DNA of 18,755 nt from Nitrospiraceae bacterium (GCA_020354155.1 CP070644.1:2103835-2122589); one strand, 5' to 3'; counted from the first letter of the stretch, positions 7,273 to 14,878 are shown. Numbers and translations are program-made. Notes: a model not told the origin generated them from the sequence alone.

Positions 7273-9081
7273 TTATGAGGATATTCCATAGAAGACATAT
7301 ATGGCTCCGATCATAACTATGAGGTACAGGAACGTCATTAATGAGCCAGCCTTGAGGTAATCGACTGTCTTGTAATCGCCCGGCCCCATGACATACGCAT
7401 TCACCTGGTGGGTGGGGAGAACGAATGTATTTGATGCGGCCACGGCTACGGTAAGCGCTGCCATCCTCGGGTCTGCTCCTGCTCCCATTGCCATGTTTAT
7501 TGCCAGCGGCACCAGCAGGACAGTCGCTCCCACATTTGAGACGACCAGAGTGAACAGTGACGTGAGTATGCCGATAACCGCGAGCAGTACAATGGGCGAT
7601 ACATCACCGATAAATCCCAGGATTGCATTGGCTAAATATGCAGCCGTTCCAGTTTTCTCAGTAGCGATGCCAAGAGGTATCAGGCCGGCGAGGAGAAATA
7701 CCGTCCTCCAGTCAACAGCATGGTATGCTTCGTCAATATTGAGGACTCCGGTAAGGACCATTCCCAGTGCCCCTGTCATGAGGGCAACGGAAAGCTTGAC
7801 CTGGCCCGACAAGATCATTGCGAGCGCTATGAGAAAACATATGATCGCCCATTTTGCCTTATGTATTTTCATTACTTCCGCCTCAAAGGACGTAATAAAA
7901 GAAAGGTCCTTTGAATCATCTTTAAGGATCGAGAACTTCTCCCAGAGCCCCTGCAATAAAAGCACGTCTCCTGATTGTAAAATAATGTCCGACAGTCCGC
8001 CGTAATATACTTTTTCCCGTCGCCTGATTGCGAGTGGGTTGACCTGGTACTTCTCTGTAAAATGCACTTTCTTCAGCGTCGTGTCCGCAAGCTCGGAACG
8101 CGGAGTAATGATCGCCTCTATCTGGCCCGCGTTACTGTCAGATAAATCATCTTCAAAAACTTCAAGTTTATCTTTAAGCCGGAAACCGTATTCATCGGCA
8201 AACTTCTCTACGTTCTTCCTTACCCCAACAACTGCAATGTAGTTATTTGGATAGAGGGGCAGGTCCCTGTCGGGTGCAAAGATTTTTTGTCCTTTTTCCC
8301 CTTTTGCAATGGCCACTACAGATACAAGGTAATTAGGCCTGAGAGCCATCTGCTCCAGGGTTTGGTCCGACTTGTAGCTGGAGGGAATCTGAAGCTCGCT
8401 CAGGCCGCTGGCAGAGTAATATATCTTGCTGAGATCTATGCCGCCGCCTGCCTTTTCTGTTTCGCCTCTGTTTGGAAGGATAAATTTACCGAAAATCACA
8501 AAGTAGGCCAGCGCCGCAACGACAAGCGCTATCCCTATCGGTGTGACAGCGAAGAGTCCAAAGGGCTTCAGGTTACTGGGGGCCATCAGATCGTTTAAAA
8601 GGATCAGAGGGCTCGATCCCACAAGCGTAAGGCAGCCTCCTATTATTCCAAGGAATCCCATTGGCATGAGTATTCTGGACGGCGCTACGCCCATCTTCTT
8701 GCAGACCCTCTGCGTTGCCGGAAGGAAAAGGGCAACGGCCCCTATGTTCTGCATAAAGGAAGAAATAAACGCAACTGTTGCAGACACAAGAGTTATTAAG
8801 CGGGATATGCTGTTGCCAGCCAGCCTTGTAATGGGCTTGGCAACTTTGTTCATGATCCCTGTCCTGTCAAGTCCCGCGCCTATTATTATTACTGCAATTA
8901 TGGATATGACTGCGTTACTGCTGAATCCTACAAATGCTTCCTGTCCGCTGATAAGTCCGAGCAGGGGAAGGGAAATCATTACAATGATCGCAACCACATC
9001 AACTCTGACCCACTCAACGATGAAGAGAAAGACAGCGGCTACAATCACGGCCATTACCATCATCATGTCAACTGAGAGCAT
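7273..9081 (-). CDS. SLC13 (DASS) family anion transporter with two internal TrkA_C domains
   Basis: This 602-residue inner-membrane permease of the divalent anion:Na+ symporter type has N-terminal helices (~1-200) containing the first anion-site loop SSFMQNIGAVALFLP (107-121). A cytoplasmic insert (~216-390) holds two TrkA_C/RCK_C-like domains (around LSELQIPSSYKSDQTLEQ and around IITPRSELADTTLKKVHF). The C-terminal transport half (~410-600) has FLLAGLIPLGIA, the second site VVSNVGATVLLVP (513-525) and SNTFVLPTHQVNA (550-562). SLC13 proteins with this insert include the algal SAC1/SLT sulfate transporters. Sulfate or another oxyanion is a reasonable guess, not a demonstration. RCK_C domains bind small ligands, so regulation by a nucleotide or ion is plausible. 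AGGAGG lies 11 nt before the ATG, slightly far. It is the last gene of the Usp operon, 46 nt after the preceding gene and before a strong terminator. Confidence 0.9.
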   Translation of the reverse strand: MLSVDMMMVMAVIVAAVFLFIVEWVRVDVVAIIVMISLPLLGLISGQEAFVGFSSNAVISIIAVIIIGAGLDRTGIMNKVAKPITRLAGNSISRLITLVSATVAFISSFMQNIGAVALFLPATQRVCKKMGVAPSRILMPMGFLGIIGGCLTLVGSSPLILLNDLMAPSNLKPFGLFAVTPIGIALVVAALAYFVIFGKFILPNRGETEKAGGGIDLSKIYYSASGLSELQIPSSYKSDQTLEQMALRPNYLVSVVAIAKGEKGQKIFAPDRDLPLYPNNYIAVVGVRKNVEKFADEYGFRLKDKLEVFEDDLSDSNAGQIEAIITPRSELADTTLKKVHFTEKYQVNPLAIRRREKVYYGGLSDIILQSGDVLLLQGLWEKFSILKDDSKDLSFITSFEAEVMKIHKAKWAIICFLIALAMILSGQVKLSVALMTGALGMVLTGVLNIDEAYHAVDWRTVFLLAGLIPLGIATEKTGTAAYLANAILGFIGDVSPIVLLAVIGILTSLFTLVVSNVGATVLLVPLAINMAMGAGADPRMAALTVAVAASNTFVLPTHQVNAYVMGPGDYKTVDYLKAGSLMTFLYLIVMIGAIYVFYGISS

Positions 9082-9127
9082 TAGTTCAATATCCTCCTGA
9101 TATAATGTTATATTGAATTAATAAAGC

Positions 9128-9736
9128 CTATGAAATGCAATAGATCGGGATAGCCGCATTTGAGTCATCGGCAACATGTTCCGGTTCTGTGACGATAAAC
9201 AGGATGTCCTCACACTCCTTGCATACATCTTTGATAATTTTGTCGTGATTCCCGAATTTTACCGAGTGAGTGAAGGTGATTCTCAACTTTGACGCTTTTG
9301 CACTGAATGCCTCTGCTTCCTTTTCCATATTTCCGTTTAGTTCATCCTTGACCTTGTCCTGCAGGACTGAGAATATCCGCTTGCCGACGGGAATGACATT
9401 CAACGCCCTGATATCATACCCCATTCTCTTGGCCATTTTAAGTGAGTAATCCACCAGTCTTTCTGAAAAGCCTTCCTCACTGCCTACAATTAGCAGTGTT
9501 TCTTTTGACCTTGGTTTGTCTCCCGTAATGAGCTTCTTTGCATATTCATGTTCACCTGCTTCTGCAAATGTTATGGCTTCCATGGTTTTTTCGGCGAAGC
9601 TCTCCTTTTTGACTTTTGAAGCCGACTCTGTCGGGATCGACTCATTTAACAGTTCCCGGGCCGTTACTTCATCTCCCACTTCTGCAAAGGCGACTGCTGC
9701 CATGACATTTTCAAACTTCTTTACAAGTCTTTTCAT
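9128..9736 (-). CDS. UspA-like protein with two N-terminal AFAEAGE modules
   Basis: This is a soluble protein of 202 residues. Its N-terminal third is two copies of one short helical unit: residues 8-33 (FENVMAAVAFAEVGDEVTAR) and 48-73 (AEKTMEAITFAEAGEHEYAK). Residues ~78-202 look like a universal-stress-protein alpha/beta domain: TLLIVGSEEGFSERLVDYS at the first strand and helix, IRALNVIPVG at the second strand, then a long charged helix and KECEDILFIVTEP. The ATP-loop signature GxxG(9)G(S/T) of ATP-binding Usps is absent, so nucleotide binding is doubtful. The ATG is preceded by GGGAGGA. It lies between the 57-residue gene, which encodes the same module alone, and the anion transporter, suggesting a soluble partner or regulator of that transporter. 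No precise function can be assigned. Confidence 0.75.
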   Translation of the reverse strand: MKRLVKKFENVMAAVAFAEVGDEVTARELLNESIPTESASKVKKESFAEKTMEAITFAEAGEHEYAKKLITGDKPRSKETLLIVGSEEGFSERLVDYSLKMAKRMGYDIRALNVIPVGKRIFSVLQDKVKDELNGNMEKEAEAFSAKASKLRITFTHSVKFGNHDKIIKDVCKECEDILFIVTEPEHVADDSNAAIPIYCIS

Positions 9737-9781
9737 TGTGTCCTCCCTCTGGTTTTTTATTTTCTGCGCACAATAGTTTCA

Positions 9782-9955
9782 TTAATGTGCAGACAAGGGC
9801 TGCAGTGTCTTTCTGCCCTGTTTTAAATCTGTTTTCTTATAATCATTTTTTTCCCGCATGCTCTCTTTCGCAGTTTCGAATTCACCGGCTTCAGCATACG
9901 TTACTGCAACCATGATACGCTCAAATCCTTTTGCTAATCTCTTAAAGACGTTCAT
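9782..9955 (-). CDS. Small 57-residue protein consisting mainly of one AFAEAGE module
   Basis: This short gene is supported by CCTCCT at 9963-9968 (AGGAGG on minus) seven bases before the ATG, by its place between two co-directional operon genes (gaps of 26 and 45 nt), and by homology. Residues 11-36 (FERIMVAVTYAEAGEFETAK onward) match both modules of the next gene and the insert of the previous gene. N-terminal residues MNVFKRLAKG parallel MKRLVKK of the 202-residue protein. The C-terminal ~20 residues are basic and low in structure (KKTDLKQGRK). There is no Usp domain, signal peptide or membrane segment. It may be a free-standing version of the module acting as a small adaptor, or a remnant of a longer Usp-like gene whose alpha/beta domain was lost. 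Confidence 0.7.
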   Translation of the reverse strand: MNVFKRLAKGFERIMVAVTYAEAGEFETAKESMREKNDYKKTDLKQGRKTLQPLSAH

Positions 9956-9981
9956 ATTTCAGCCTCCTTACATGCATTGCC

Positions 9982-10464
9982 CTATGCACCGGCCTCTGCG
10001 GGCTGCGATATAGTGACGATGGGTTTTGATATTTTTTTGATCAACTTGTTCATATCTATTTCTTTTTTGCTCTTTGAGAGACTGGGACTGACAAGGACCA
10101 TATTAATGTGATGCGTTTTCTTCAGAAAATCATTTAATGAAGACAGTGCATCGCCGATTCTGACGTGACATTTGATGTCTGATGATATGTCGTACTTAAC
10201 CGAAAGTTCCCTGAGCTTTTTCTCGGCAGCGGCCTTAAATTCATTCTCTTTCTCCTGCAAAATGTCTTTTGCTGTATTGAACTCTCCTGCCTCTGCAAAC
10301 ACTGCTGCACTCATTACGTCTTCATAGGCCTCAATAACCCGTCTGTTATAGACCATCAACATGGATATGTCCATCTTAAGTGTCTTTGCAAGTTCAGCAA
10401 CATAGGAGAACCCTTGATCAAAATCTCTACCCCCTTTTGTTACAAATAAAAGAGCTTCTCTCAT
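9982..10464 (-). CDS. UspA-like protein with an inserted AFAEAGE module
   Basis: This soluble protein of 160 residues is the first gene of the operon. I chose ATG 10464 because AGGAGG (complement of 10473-10478) lies eight bases upstream; the longer frame from 10506 would begin inside the sigma-54 promoter. Residues 1-40 (MREALLFVTKGG, then ISMLMVYNRR) match the first two strands and helix of a universal stress protein. Residues 47-72 (YEDVMSAAVFAEAGEFNTAK onward) are the shared module, placed where Usps have the loop and helix after the second strand. Residues 73-160 complete the fold (IKCHVRIGDALSSLNDFL, INMVLVSPSLS, KPIVTISQP). The glycine-rich ATP motif is not clear. The link to the transporter operon and its own sigma-54 promoter suggest a condition-specific accessory role rather than a general stress role. 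Confidence 0.8.
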   Translation of the reverse strand: MREALLFVTKGGRDFDQGFSYVAELAKTLKMDISMLMVYNRRVIEAYEDVMSAAVFAEAGEFNTAKDILQEKENEFKAAAEKKLRELSVKYDISSDIKCHVRIGDALSSLNDFLKKTHHINMVLVSPSLSKSKKEIDMNKLIKKISKPIVTISQPAEAGA

Positions 10465-10472
10465 TTTCCTGT

Positions 10473-10478
10473 CCTCCT
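10473..10478 (-). promoter_or_regulatory. Ribosome binding site fixing the start of the first Usp-like gene
   Basis: AGGAGG on minus, eight bases before ATG 10464. It sets the start downstream of the sigma-54 promoter and rules out the ATG at 10506. Confidence 0.8.
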
Positions 10479-10500
10479 TTCGGTGACTTGTCATTGATAA

Positions 10501-10518
10501 TATCAAAAGGTGTGCCAG
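10501..10518 (-). promoter_or_regulatory. Sigma-54 (-24/-12) promoter of the Usp/transporter operon
   Basis: On minus the bases read CTGGCACACCTTTTGATA. The sigma-54 consensus is YTGGCACGNNNNTTGCW; CTGGCAC is exact and the TTG of the -12 element is at the exact spacing, with A in place of the final C (TTGA for TTGC). Transcription would start about 12 nt further on, near 10491, leaving a ~27-nt leader with the Shine-Dalgarno before ATG 10464. The adjacent gene encodes a sigma-54-dependent activator, which strongly supports the call. Confidence 0.7.
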
Positions 10519-10627
10519 CTACTAACGTGTTGAAATCAATAAAAACAGGGCAAAATCCTTGGGGAAAAAGCGTTTCAAATATGAACAGCACTGAACAGAT
10601 GCGGACTCATCACAAGGAATCAAGAAT

Positions 10628-10661
10628 GCTGTCAGAGCAATATTAGACAGCAACGCTGTCT
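10628..10661. promoter_or_regulatory. Candidate upstream activating site: GCTGTC/GACAGC repeats
   Basis: AGACAGC-AAC-GCTGTCT (10645-10661) is a perfect 7-bp inverted repeat, and a further GCTGTC at 10628-10633 gives three half-sites. Its centre is about 160 bp upstream of the predicted sigma-54 start, the usual range for NtrC-type enhancers. Because TGTTTTG follows on plus, a weak plus-strand terminator is the alternative, but no plus-strand gene precedes it. Confidence 0.45.
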
Positions 10662-10671
10662 GTTTTGATAA

Positions 10672-10789
10672 CTGCCCTGGACTATAAAAGTGACTACAGA
10701 AGATTTAAACGCATTTACTGGCTTTCTCTTGTGAAGAAGTCAGGATAAGCGTTTACAGATCTTGTATGTGCTGTTGTAGTCCAGGGCAG
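10672..10789. repeat. Long self-complementary element downstream of the response regulator
   Basis: CTGCCCTGGACTA (10672-10684) and TAGTCCAGGGCAG (10777-10789) are perfect 13-bp inverted arms. Inside them, TAAACGC pairs with GCGTTTA (around 10706-10712 and 10749-10755). Further in, CTGGCTTTCTC pairs with GAAGAAGTCAG around a TTGT loop with one mismatch and two wobbles. The whole stretch can fold as one long interrupted hairpin. It lies 38 nt past the response-regulator stop, so it may be an mRNA 3' structure or a small RNA. A MITE-like insertion is the other reading, though I see no clear target-site duplication. Confidence 0.55.
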
Positions 10790-10827
10790 GTTAACATTTG
10801 TTGGGTTGAGTGTTACAAAGAGAGATA

Positions 10828-12159
10828 CTAGTTCTTATTGAGTATACGCCAAAGGCTGGTTCTGGAAATGCCAAGCATTGCTGCTGCCTTTGATTTATTG
10901 CCTTCAGCATACTCAAGCACCTTTACCGCGTAGTCTTTACTGATTTCATCAAGTTTTTTAATCCTGTTGGGGTCGATGGATTCAACTTGAAAAAGTTTGA
11001 TTGTCTGAGGCAGACTTGCTGGAGTTATCTCCGAAGTTTTTTCTAGAATTACTGCACGTTCAATAATATTTTCCAGTTCCCTTACATTGCCGGGGAATCC
11101 GTATGACATGAGCATATCTAAAGCATCTTTGCTAATGTCTTTTATTTTCTTGTTCGCCTTCTGCGCCTGTTTACTCAGAAAGTTTTTGCTCAATGGTACG
11201 ATATCTTCCCGTCTGTCCCTGAGGGGAGGTATGTAAATGTCCATGACGTTTAGCCTATAATACAAGTCTTCCCTGAAACTACCTTCTGATACAAGGACAT
11301 TTATATTCTGGTTTGTAGCAGCAATAAACCTTACGTCAACTTTGATGGATTTAACCCCTCCGACTCTAATGAATTCACCGTCTTCCAGTACTTTTAATAA
11401 TTTGGCCTGAAGACCGGGCGACATCTCGGCTATCTCGTCCAGAAACAGAGTGCCATTATGGGCAATCTCGAGGAGTCCCTGTTTGTTGGCAACAGCCCCG
11501 GTAAATGCCCCCTTTATATGGCCAAATAACTCACTGGCCAGCAGTTCCTCCGTAAATGTAGCGCAGTTCACCGGCAAGAAAAGGTTCTCTTTCCTTAAGC
11601 CTGAATAGTGGATTAGCTTTGACACCATACCCTTGCCCACCCCGCTTTCACCAGTAATAAGCACGTTGCAGTCGGACGAAATAATACTGCTAACAATATC
11701 AATGACCTTTTTCATCATCGGGCTCTTTGCAATGATGGGACTTCCTCTCCCCAGACCAAGAGATACTTTTAAGGCAAGGTTTTCTCTTTCCAGTCTTCTT
11801 ATTTCCTTAATCTTTTCGATTTTTATAAGGACCTCGTCAAGATTAAAGGGCTTTGTAATATAATCAATGGCTCCCTTTCTCATGGAATCGACTGCTGATT
11901 CTATGCTGCCGATGCCTGTGATTATGATTACTTCCGTGGTGGGAAAAGCATCTTTTACTTTATTAAGAAGTGTCAAACCATCCATACCGGGCATTTTTAT
12001 ATCAGTGATGAGAAGGTCAAAGTCTTCCTCACCGATCTTTTTAAATGCATCGGTACCGTTGTTAACACTGGTTACATCGTAACCTTCGTCTTCCAGGGAG
12101 TAGATGAGGTGTTTGACCGTAACTTCTTCGTCGTCTGCAATCAGGATTTTAATAGACAT
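10828..12159 (-). CDS. NtrC-family sigma-54-dependent response regulator
   Basis: This 443-residue transcription activator has a receiver domain (~1-120) with acidic pocket D9/D10, phosphoacceptor D53 (LLITDIKMPGMDG), T81 and K103. The AAA+ sigma-54-interaction domain (~140-375) has Walker A GESGVGKG (170-177), the sigma-54 contact loop GAFTGA (217-222), Walker B TLFLDE and the GNVRELENIIERA region. A Fis-type helix-turn-helix (~412-440, KSKAAAMLGISRTSLWRIL) follows. All residues needed for phosphorylation, ATP hydrolysis and sigma-54 contact are present, so it should be a full activator. Its start has GGGAG upstream and overlaps the end of the kinase gene by 19 nt, so the two are translationally coupled and cognate. 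The sigma-54 promoter just downstream (10501-10518) is the obvious first target. Confidence 0.95.
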   Translation of the reverse strand: MSIKILIADDEEVTVKHLIYSLEDEGYDVTSVNNGTDAFKKIGEEDFDLLITDIKMPGMDGLTLLNKVKDAFPTTEVIIITGIGSIESAVDSMRKGAIDYITKPFNLDEVLIKIEKIKEIRRLERENLALKVSLGLGRGSPIIAKSPMMKKVIDIVSSIISSDCNVLITGESGVGKGMVSKLIHYSGLRKENLFLPVNCATFTEELLASELFGHIKGAFTGAVANKQGLLEIAHNGTLFLDEIAEMSPGLQAKLLKVLEDGEFIRVGGVKSIKVDVRFIAATNQNINVLVSEGSFREDLYYRLNVMDIYIPPLRDRREDIVPLSKNFLSKQAQKANKKIKDISKDALDMLMSYGFPGNVRELENIIERAVILEKTSEITPASLPQTIKLFQVESIDPNRIKKLDEISKDYAVKVLEYAEGNKSKAAAMLGISRTSLWRILNKN

Positions 12160-13703
12160 TTTTCTCCCGGTAAACTGATAGAAAATGTTGTACCTTTATC
12201 AGGCGCACTTTCAACATATATCTTACCACTGAGACTCTCTATTATACTGTAAACTATTGTCAGTCCTAATCCGGTCCCGTTGTCTTTTGTGGAAAAAAAT
12301 GGATCAAAGATTTTCGGGATGACCTCTGCAGGGATGCCTTTACCTGTGTCTGATAATAATATGTCCACATGCGACTGGGCCTCCCTGGTTGTAACCTCTA
12401 TCGTTCCATCGCCCCCCATGGCATCTACGGCATTAGTGCACAGGTTTATCAATACCTGCTGTAACAGGCTGCTGTCTGTACAAACTCTGATGTTCTTATT
12501 ACCTCTTATATTGTACTTCACATCAGCCATCATTCCCTTTGAGTCCAAGTTCCAGAACAGATCTTCCATGAATTTAACTATATTTATCAATTCAAGTTCA
12601 GGGACTCTTTGTCTTGAATACAGAAGAAGATCACTGACTATCCGTTTCATCCTCTGCGTCTGTACAAAAACATCATTAAGAGAGTCATTAACTATATCTG
12701 GGCATTCATCTAAGTTGAGTTTTCTTGACAATGTCTGTGCGGCAAGATAAACATTATTCAGCGGATTGTTAAGTTCATGAGCAACACCTGATGCAAGTGT
12801 TCCAAGGGACGCAAGTTTTTTGCTCAGTAAAAGTTCTTCGTTCTTCTTCCTGATTTCCTTGTCTCGTGTAATTAGGCCGTTTTCCATTTTTATTATTAAT
12901 TCGCCAACTTCATCTTCTTTAGCAGGGATAGGAAGTGAAGAAAATTCGCCTTTGCCTGTTTTTTCGATCGCCTGTGTTAATATTTTAAGGCGGCTCAGAA
13001 TGTCATGGTTGATAATAAGTGAAGTGCCAAGTGCAATAAGAAGAATAACAGGAAACAGAAGTATTGCCGCTGTATTGAGGAACTTAATATGTTTCCCAAC
13101 ATGTTTTCGGGCTGATATATCAAGTGCGTTCGAAGCATTCAGTATGTCTTCTCCGCTTTTTCTCAGGGCCATAATTTGAGTGTTTAACTCATGGAGAGAT
13201 TCGATTACAGGACTCCCTTTATTTAAAGGAAAATGTTTTGCCAGAATATCCGCGAGCACCAGAGGCGCTTCTAAATAAGTGGTTTCGGCGATTTGTAAAA
13301 GAGGAGGGTTTTGTAGAAGCAACGGCCTAATCTCGTCAAATTCATTCTTAAAAATGCCATCAATTGATTCAATCCTTTTGAAAATTAATGTATATTCCTC
13401 TATGCCCAGCTCAAGATCCAGCAGGTTCTCTTTACTGTAAGAAACCCTGCTGTTCGATACGACTTCTCTTAGCTCCGACAGATAGTTGTAAACTTTCCTG
13501 ATTTCCTCCCTGTCCCTGTAGAGGAAAAAGTTCTTTTCATGTCTTCGGAGCTGCAGGGATTGACTTCTCAGATCATCGGAAAGTTCAAGAAAACCAATTT
13601 CTTTCTTGATTTCTATTAAATTTATATAGCCGGCAGTAATAAGGATGGATATGGTAATAAGGTTTGCAAAAGAAGAAAGGAATATTTTCTTTTTTAGAGT
13701 CAT
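12141..13703 (-). CDS. Membrane sensor histidine kinase
   Basis: This 520-residue inner-membrane kinase has TM1 (~8-30), a mainly helical periplasmic sensor (~31-207), TM2 (~208-232), a HAMP linker (~233-285), a HisKA domain with phosphoacceptor H309 (GVAHELNNPLNN), and a HATPase_c domain with N box INLCTNAVDAMG (419-430), DTGKGIP, FDPFFSTK and GTGLGL. All catalytic boxes are intact. The sensor has RRHEKNFFLYRD near its start, a pattern seen in helical bimodular (HBM) four-helix sensors, which in other proteins bind small organic acids. That assignment and the ligand are inference. The catalytic half resembles NtrB/AtoS-type partners of sigma-54 regulators, matching the downstream gene. The ATG has no clear Shine-Dalgarno. 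Confidence 0.92.
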   Translation of the reverse strand: MTLKKKIFLSSFANLITISILITAGYINLIEIKKEIGFLELSDDLRSQSLQLRRHEKNFFLYRDREEIRKVYNYLSELREVVSNSRVSYSKENLLDLELGIEEYTLIFKRIESIDGIFKNEFDEIRPLLLQNPPLLQIAETTYLEAPLVLADILAKHFPLNKGSPVIESLHELNTQIMALRKSGEDILNASNALDISARKHVGKHIKFLNTAAILLFPVILLIALGTSLIINHDILSRLKILTQAIEKTGKGEFSSLPIPAKEDEVGELIIKMENGLITRDKEIRKKNEELLLSKKLASLGTLASGVAHELNNPLNNVYLAAQTLSRKLNLDECPDIVNDSLNDVFVQTQRMKRIVSDLLLYSRQRVPELELINIVKFMEDLFWNLDSKGMMADVKYNIRGNKNIRVCTDSSLLQQVLINLCTNAVDAMGGDGTIEVTTREAQSHVDILLSDTGKGIPAEVIPKIFDPFFSTKDNGTGLGLTIVYSIIESLSGKIYVESAPDKGTTFSISLPGEKCLLKS

Positions 13704-13882
13704 AAAAAATCTAATTTATCACGCGTCATATAATATACATTTATGAAGCAGGGTTGATAGTTATTCGGTTCAATTCTCCCTTATGGAAAAGGTGAAATGA
13801 AGGAATTTATTGTGCTTGGCTAATCAAAAAAACTCCCCTGCCCCCCTCTTTACCAACGAGCGGGATTCATCGATAATTGAAT

Positions 13883-14428
13883 CTATTCTGACAGAATATT
13901 TGCCGCAGCCAGAAACAGGTCTGAATCACGTAGAACACCGACAACTTTATCGCTTTCAAAAACCGGCAGTACCGTGACCTTGTTCTTATACATTAATTTG
14001 AGAGCTTTCATAATCTCAGCATCTGACTCTATCTGGCCCTTCAATTTAAGCATAACATCGCCGACTCTTGTCTTAGCGTTCTGCAGGACTCTTTCTTTGA
14101 ATCCTGCCTTGGCTGCATCGAGATCATGTACATCAGCTTCAGCAAATGCAATGGACACACCCAGGGCAGCCAGCTTATCAGTTATTTTGCCGGCGATCTC
14201 AGGCATTAGGGCTCTCATGATACTTTGAAAATCAACGATGCCCACCAGCTCGTTATCTGTCATTACAAGGCCGGTACGATGACCAGCTTCCGTACACTTG
14301 CCGGTTTCGATTTCACAGTATACTTTTCGCATTTCAAGTACAGTATTCTGAAGGGTAGTTTCAGGAGATATAACGACATAATTTTTAATAGGTATCATCA
14401 AGTCTTTTACTTTTTTGTCCAGAAACAT
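13883..14428 (-). CDS. CBS-pair protein with an AFAEA-type insert
   Basis: This soluble 181-residue protein has two CBS motifs: CBS1 ~8-72 (VKDLMIPIKNYVVISPETTL, ending ELVGIVDFQSIM) and CBS2 ~121-178 (VGDVMLKLKGQIESDAEIMK, ending KVVGVLRDSDLFL). CBS pairs bind adenine nucleotides or other ligands and often regulate transporters. The linker (86-113) reads LAALGVSIAFAEADVHDLDA and resembles the module of the Usp-like proteins at 9128-10464, though more loosely (three extra residues before AAK). CBS1 has an insert with two Cys (C38, C45). AGGAG precedes the ATG by seven bases. It follows the 136-residue membrane protein by 39 nt and is likely the last gene of the TSUP operon, so it may sense energy or ligand state for that permease. 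Confidence 0.85.
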   Translation of the reverse strand: MFLDKKVKDLMIPIKNYVVISPETTLQNTVLEMRKVYCEIETGKCTEAGHRTGLVMTDNELVGIVDFQSIMRALMPEIAGKITDKLAALGVSIAFAEADVHDLDAAKAGFKERVLQNAKTRVGDVMLKLKGQIESDAEIMKALKLMYKNKVTVLPVFESDKVVGVLRDSDLFLAAANILSE

Positions 14429-14467
14429 TCTATTTCTCCTTTTTGTATGCGTAATTAAATATCTATA

Positions 14468-14878
14468 CTAATGTCCGCCGGAACCCAGAATGCCTGAAGC
14501 TGCAACGGTCAGCACAAGTACCTCTACAATCACCAGGACCACATAAGCAGTATCTTTTTTGCGTATCAGACCGGGAAGAATTGCCAAATAGCAGACAATG
14601 GTCAGGAGAGACAGTAATGCAATCGGCAGAAAATTAAGCATATCGCCGTAACCAAGTCTGCCCAGCCATGCCCACCCGGCATGGATGCCGCTTGCAGCGA
14701 GATAATATTGTACCGGCATTACCCAGTAGTTCTGGACTTGGGCAAGGGGTATCATGGGTTCCATGATGCCGGCTCCGTAGATAATGAATGTCACGACGAG
14801 CCCGATGAGGCCGACCACCATCCCTTTGTTAAGTATGTTTGCATATAAGATCTGTTCTTCAGTTACTTGCTGAGCCAT
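14468..14878 (-). CDS. Small four-TM membrane protein paired with the TSUP permease
   Basis: This 136-residue integral membrane protein has hydrophobic segments near 17-38, 52-70, 80-105 and 111-131. GGAGG lies five bases before the ATG. It follows the TSUP gene by 52 nt on the same strand. Small membrane proteins of the DUF1634 type are often encoded next to TSUP permeases. The C-terminal half here (a hydrophobic segment, the short loop LIRKKDTAY, then a final helix) has that layout, but I cannot confirm membership from sequence alone. A role as accessory subunit or stabiliser of the permease is inferred from context only. No catalytic motif is visible. Confidence 0.65.
   Translation of the reverse strand: MAQQVTEEQILYANILNKGMVVGLIGLVVTFIIYGAGIMEPMIPLAQVQNYWVMPVQYYLAASGIHAGWAWLGRLGYGDMLNFLPIALLSLLTIVCYLAILPGLIRKKDTAYVVLVIVEVLVLTVAASGILGSGGH

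Noticed and set aside
7388..8005. 205-residue plus-strand frame opposite the transporter
   Set aside because: Mirror frame of a conserved minus-strand membrane protein; low-complexity Ser/Thr/Ala composition.
10465..10506. N-terminal extension MILSMTSHRKEDRK of the first Usp-like gene
   Set aside because: It begins inside the sigma-54 promoter and upstream of a strong AGGAGG that serves ATG 10464.
10380..10646. 88-residue plus-strand frame across the operon control region
   Set aside because: It overlaps the Usp-like gene start, the sigma-54 promoter and the palindrome, and has no ribosome site.
10672..10789. CRISPR or insertion-sequence reading of the inverted repeat
   Set aside because: There is only one pair of arms, no repeat-spacer series, no transposase, and no clear target duplication.
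13864..13883. GATTCA / TGAATC inverted repeat at the end of the CBS gene
   Set aside because: Six base pairs without a T-run; too weak to call a terminator.
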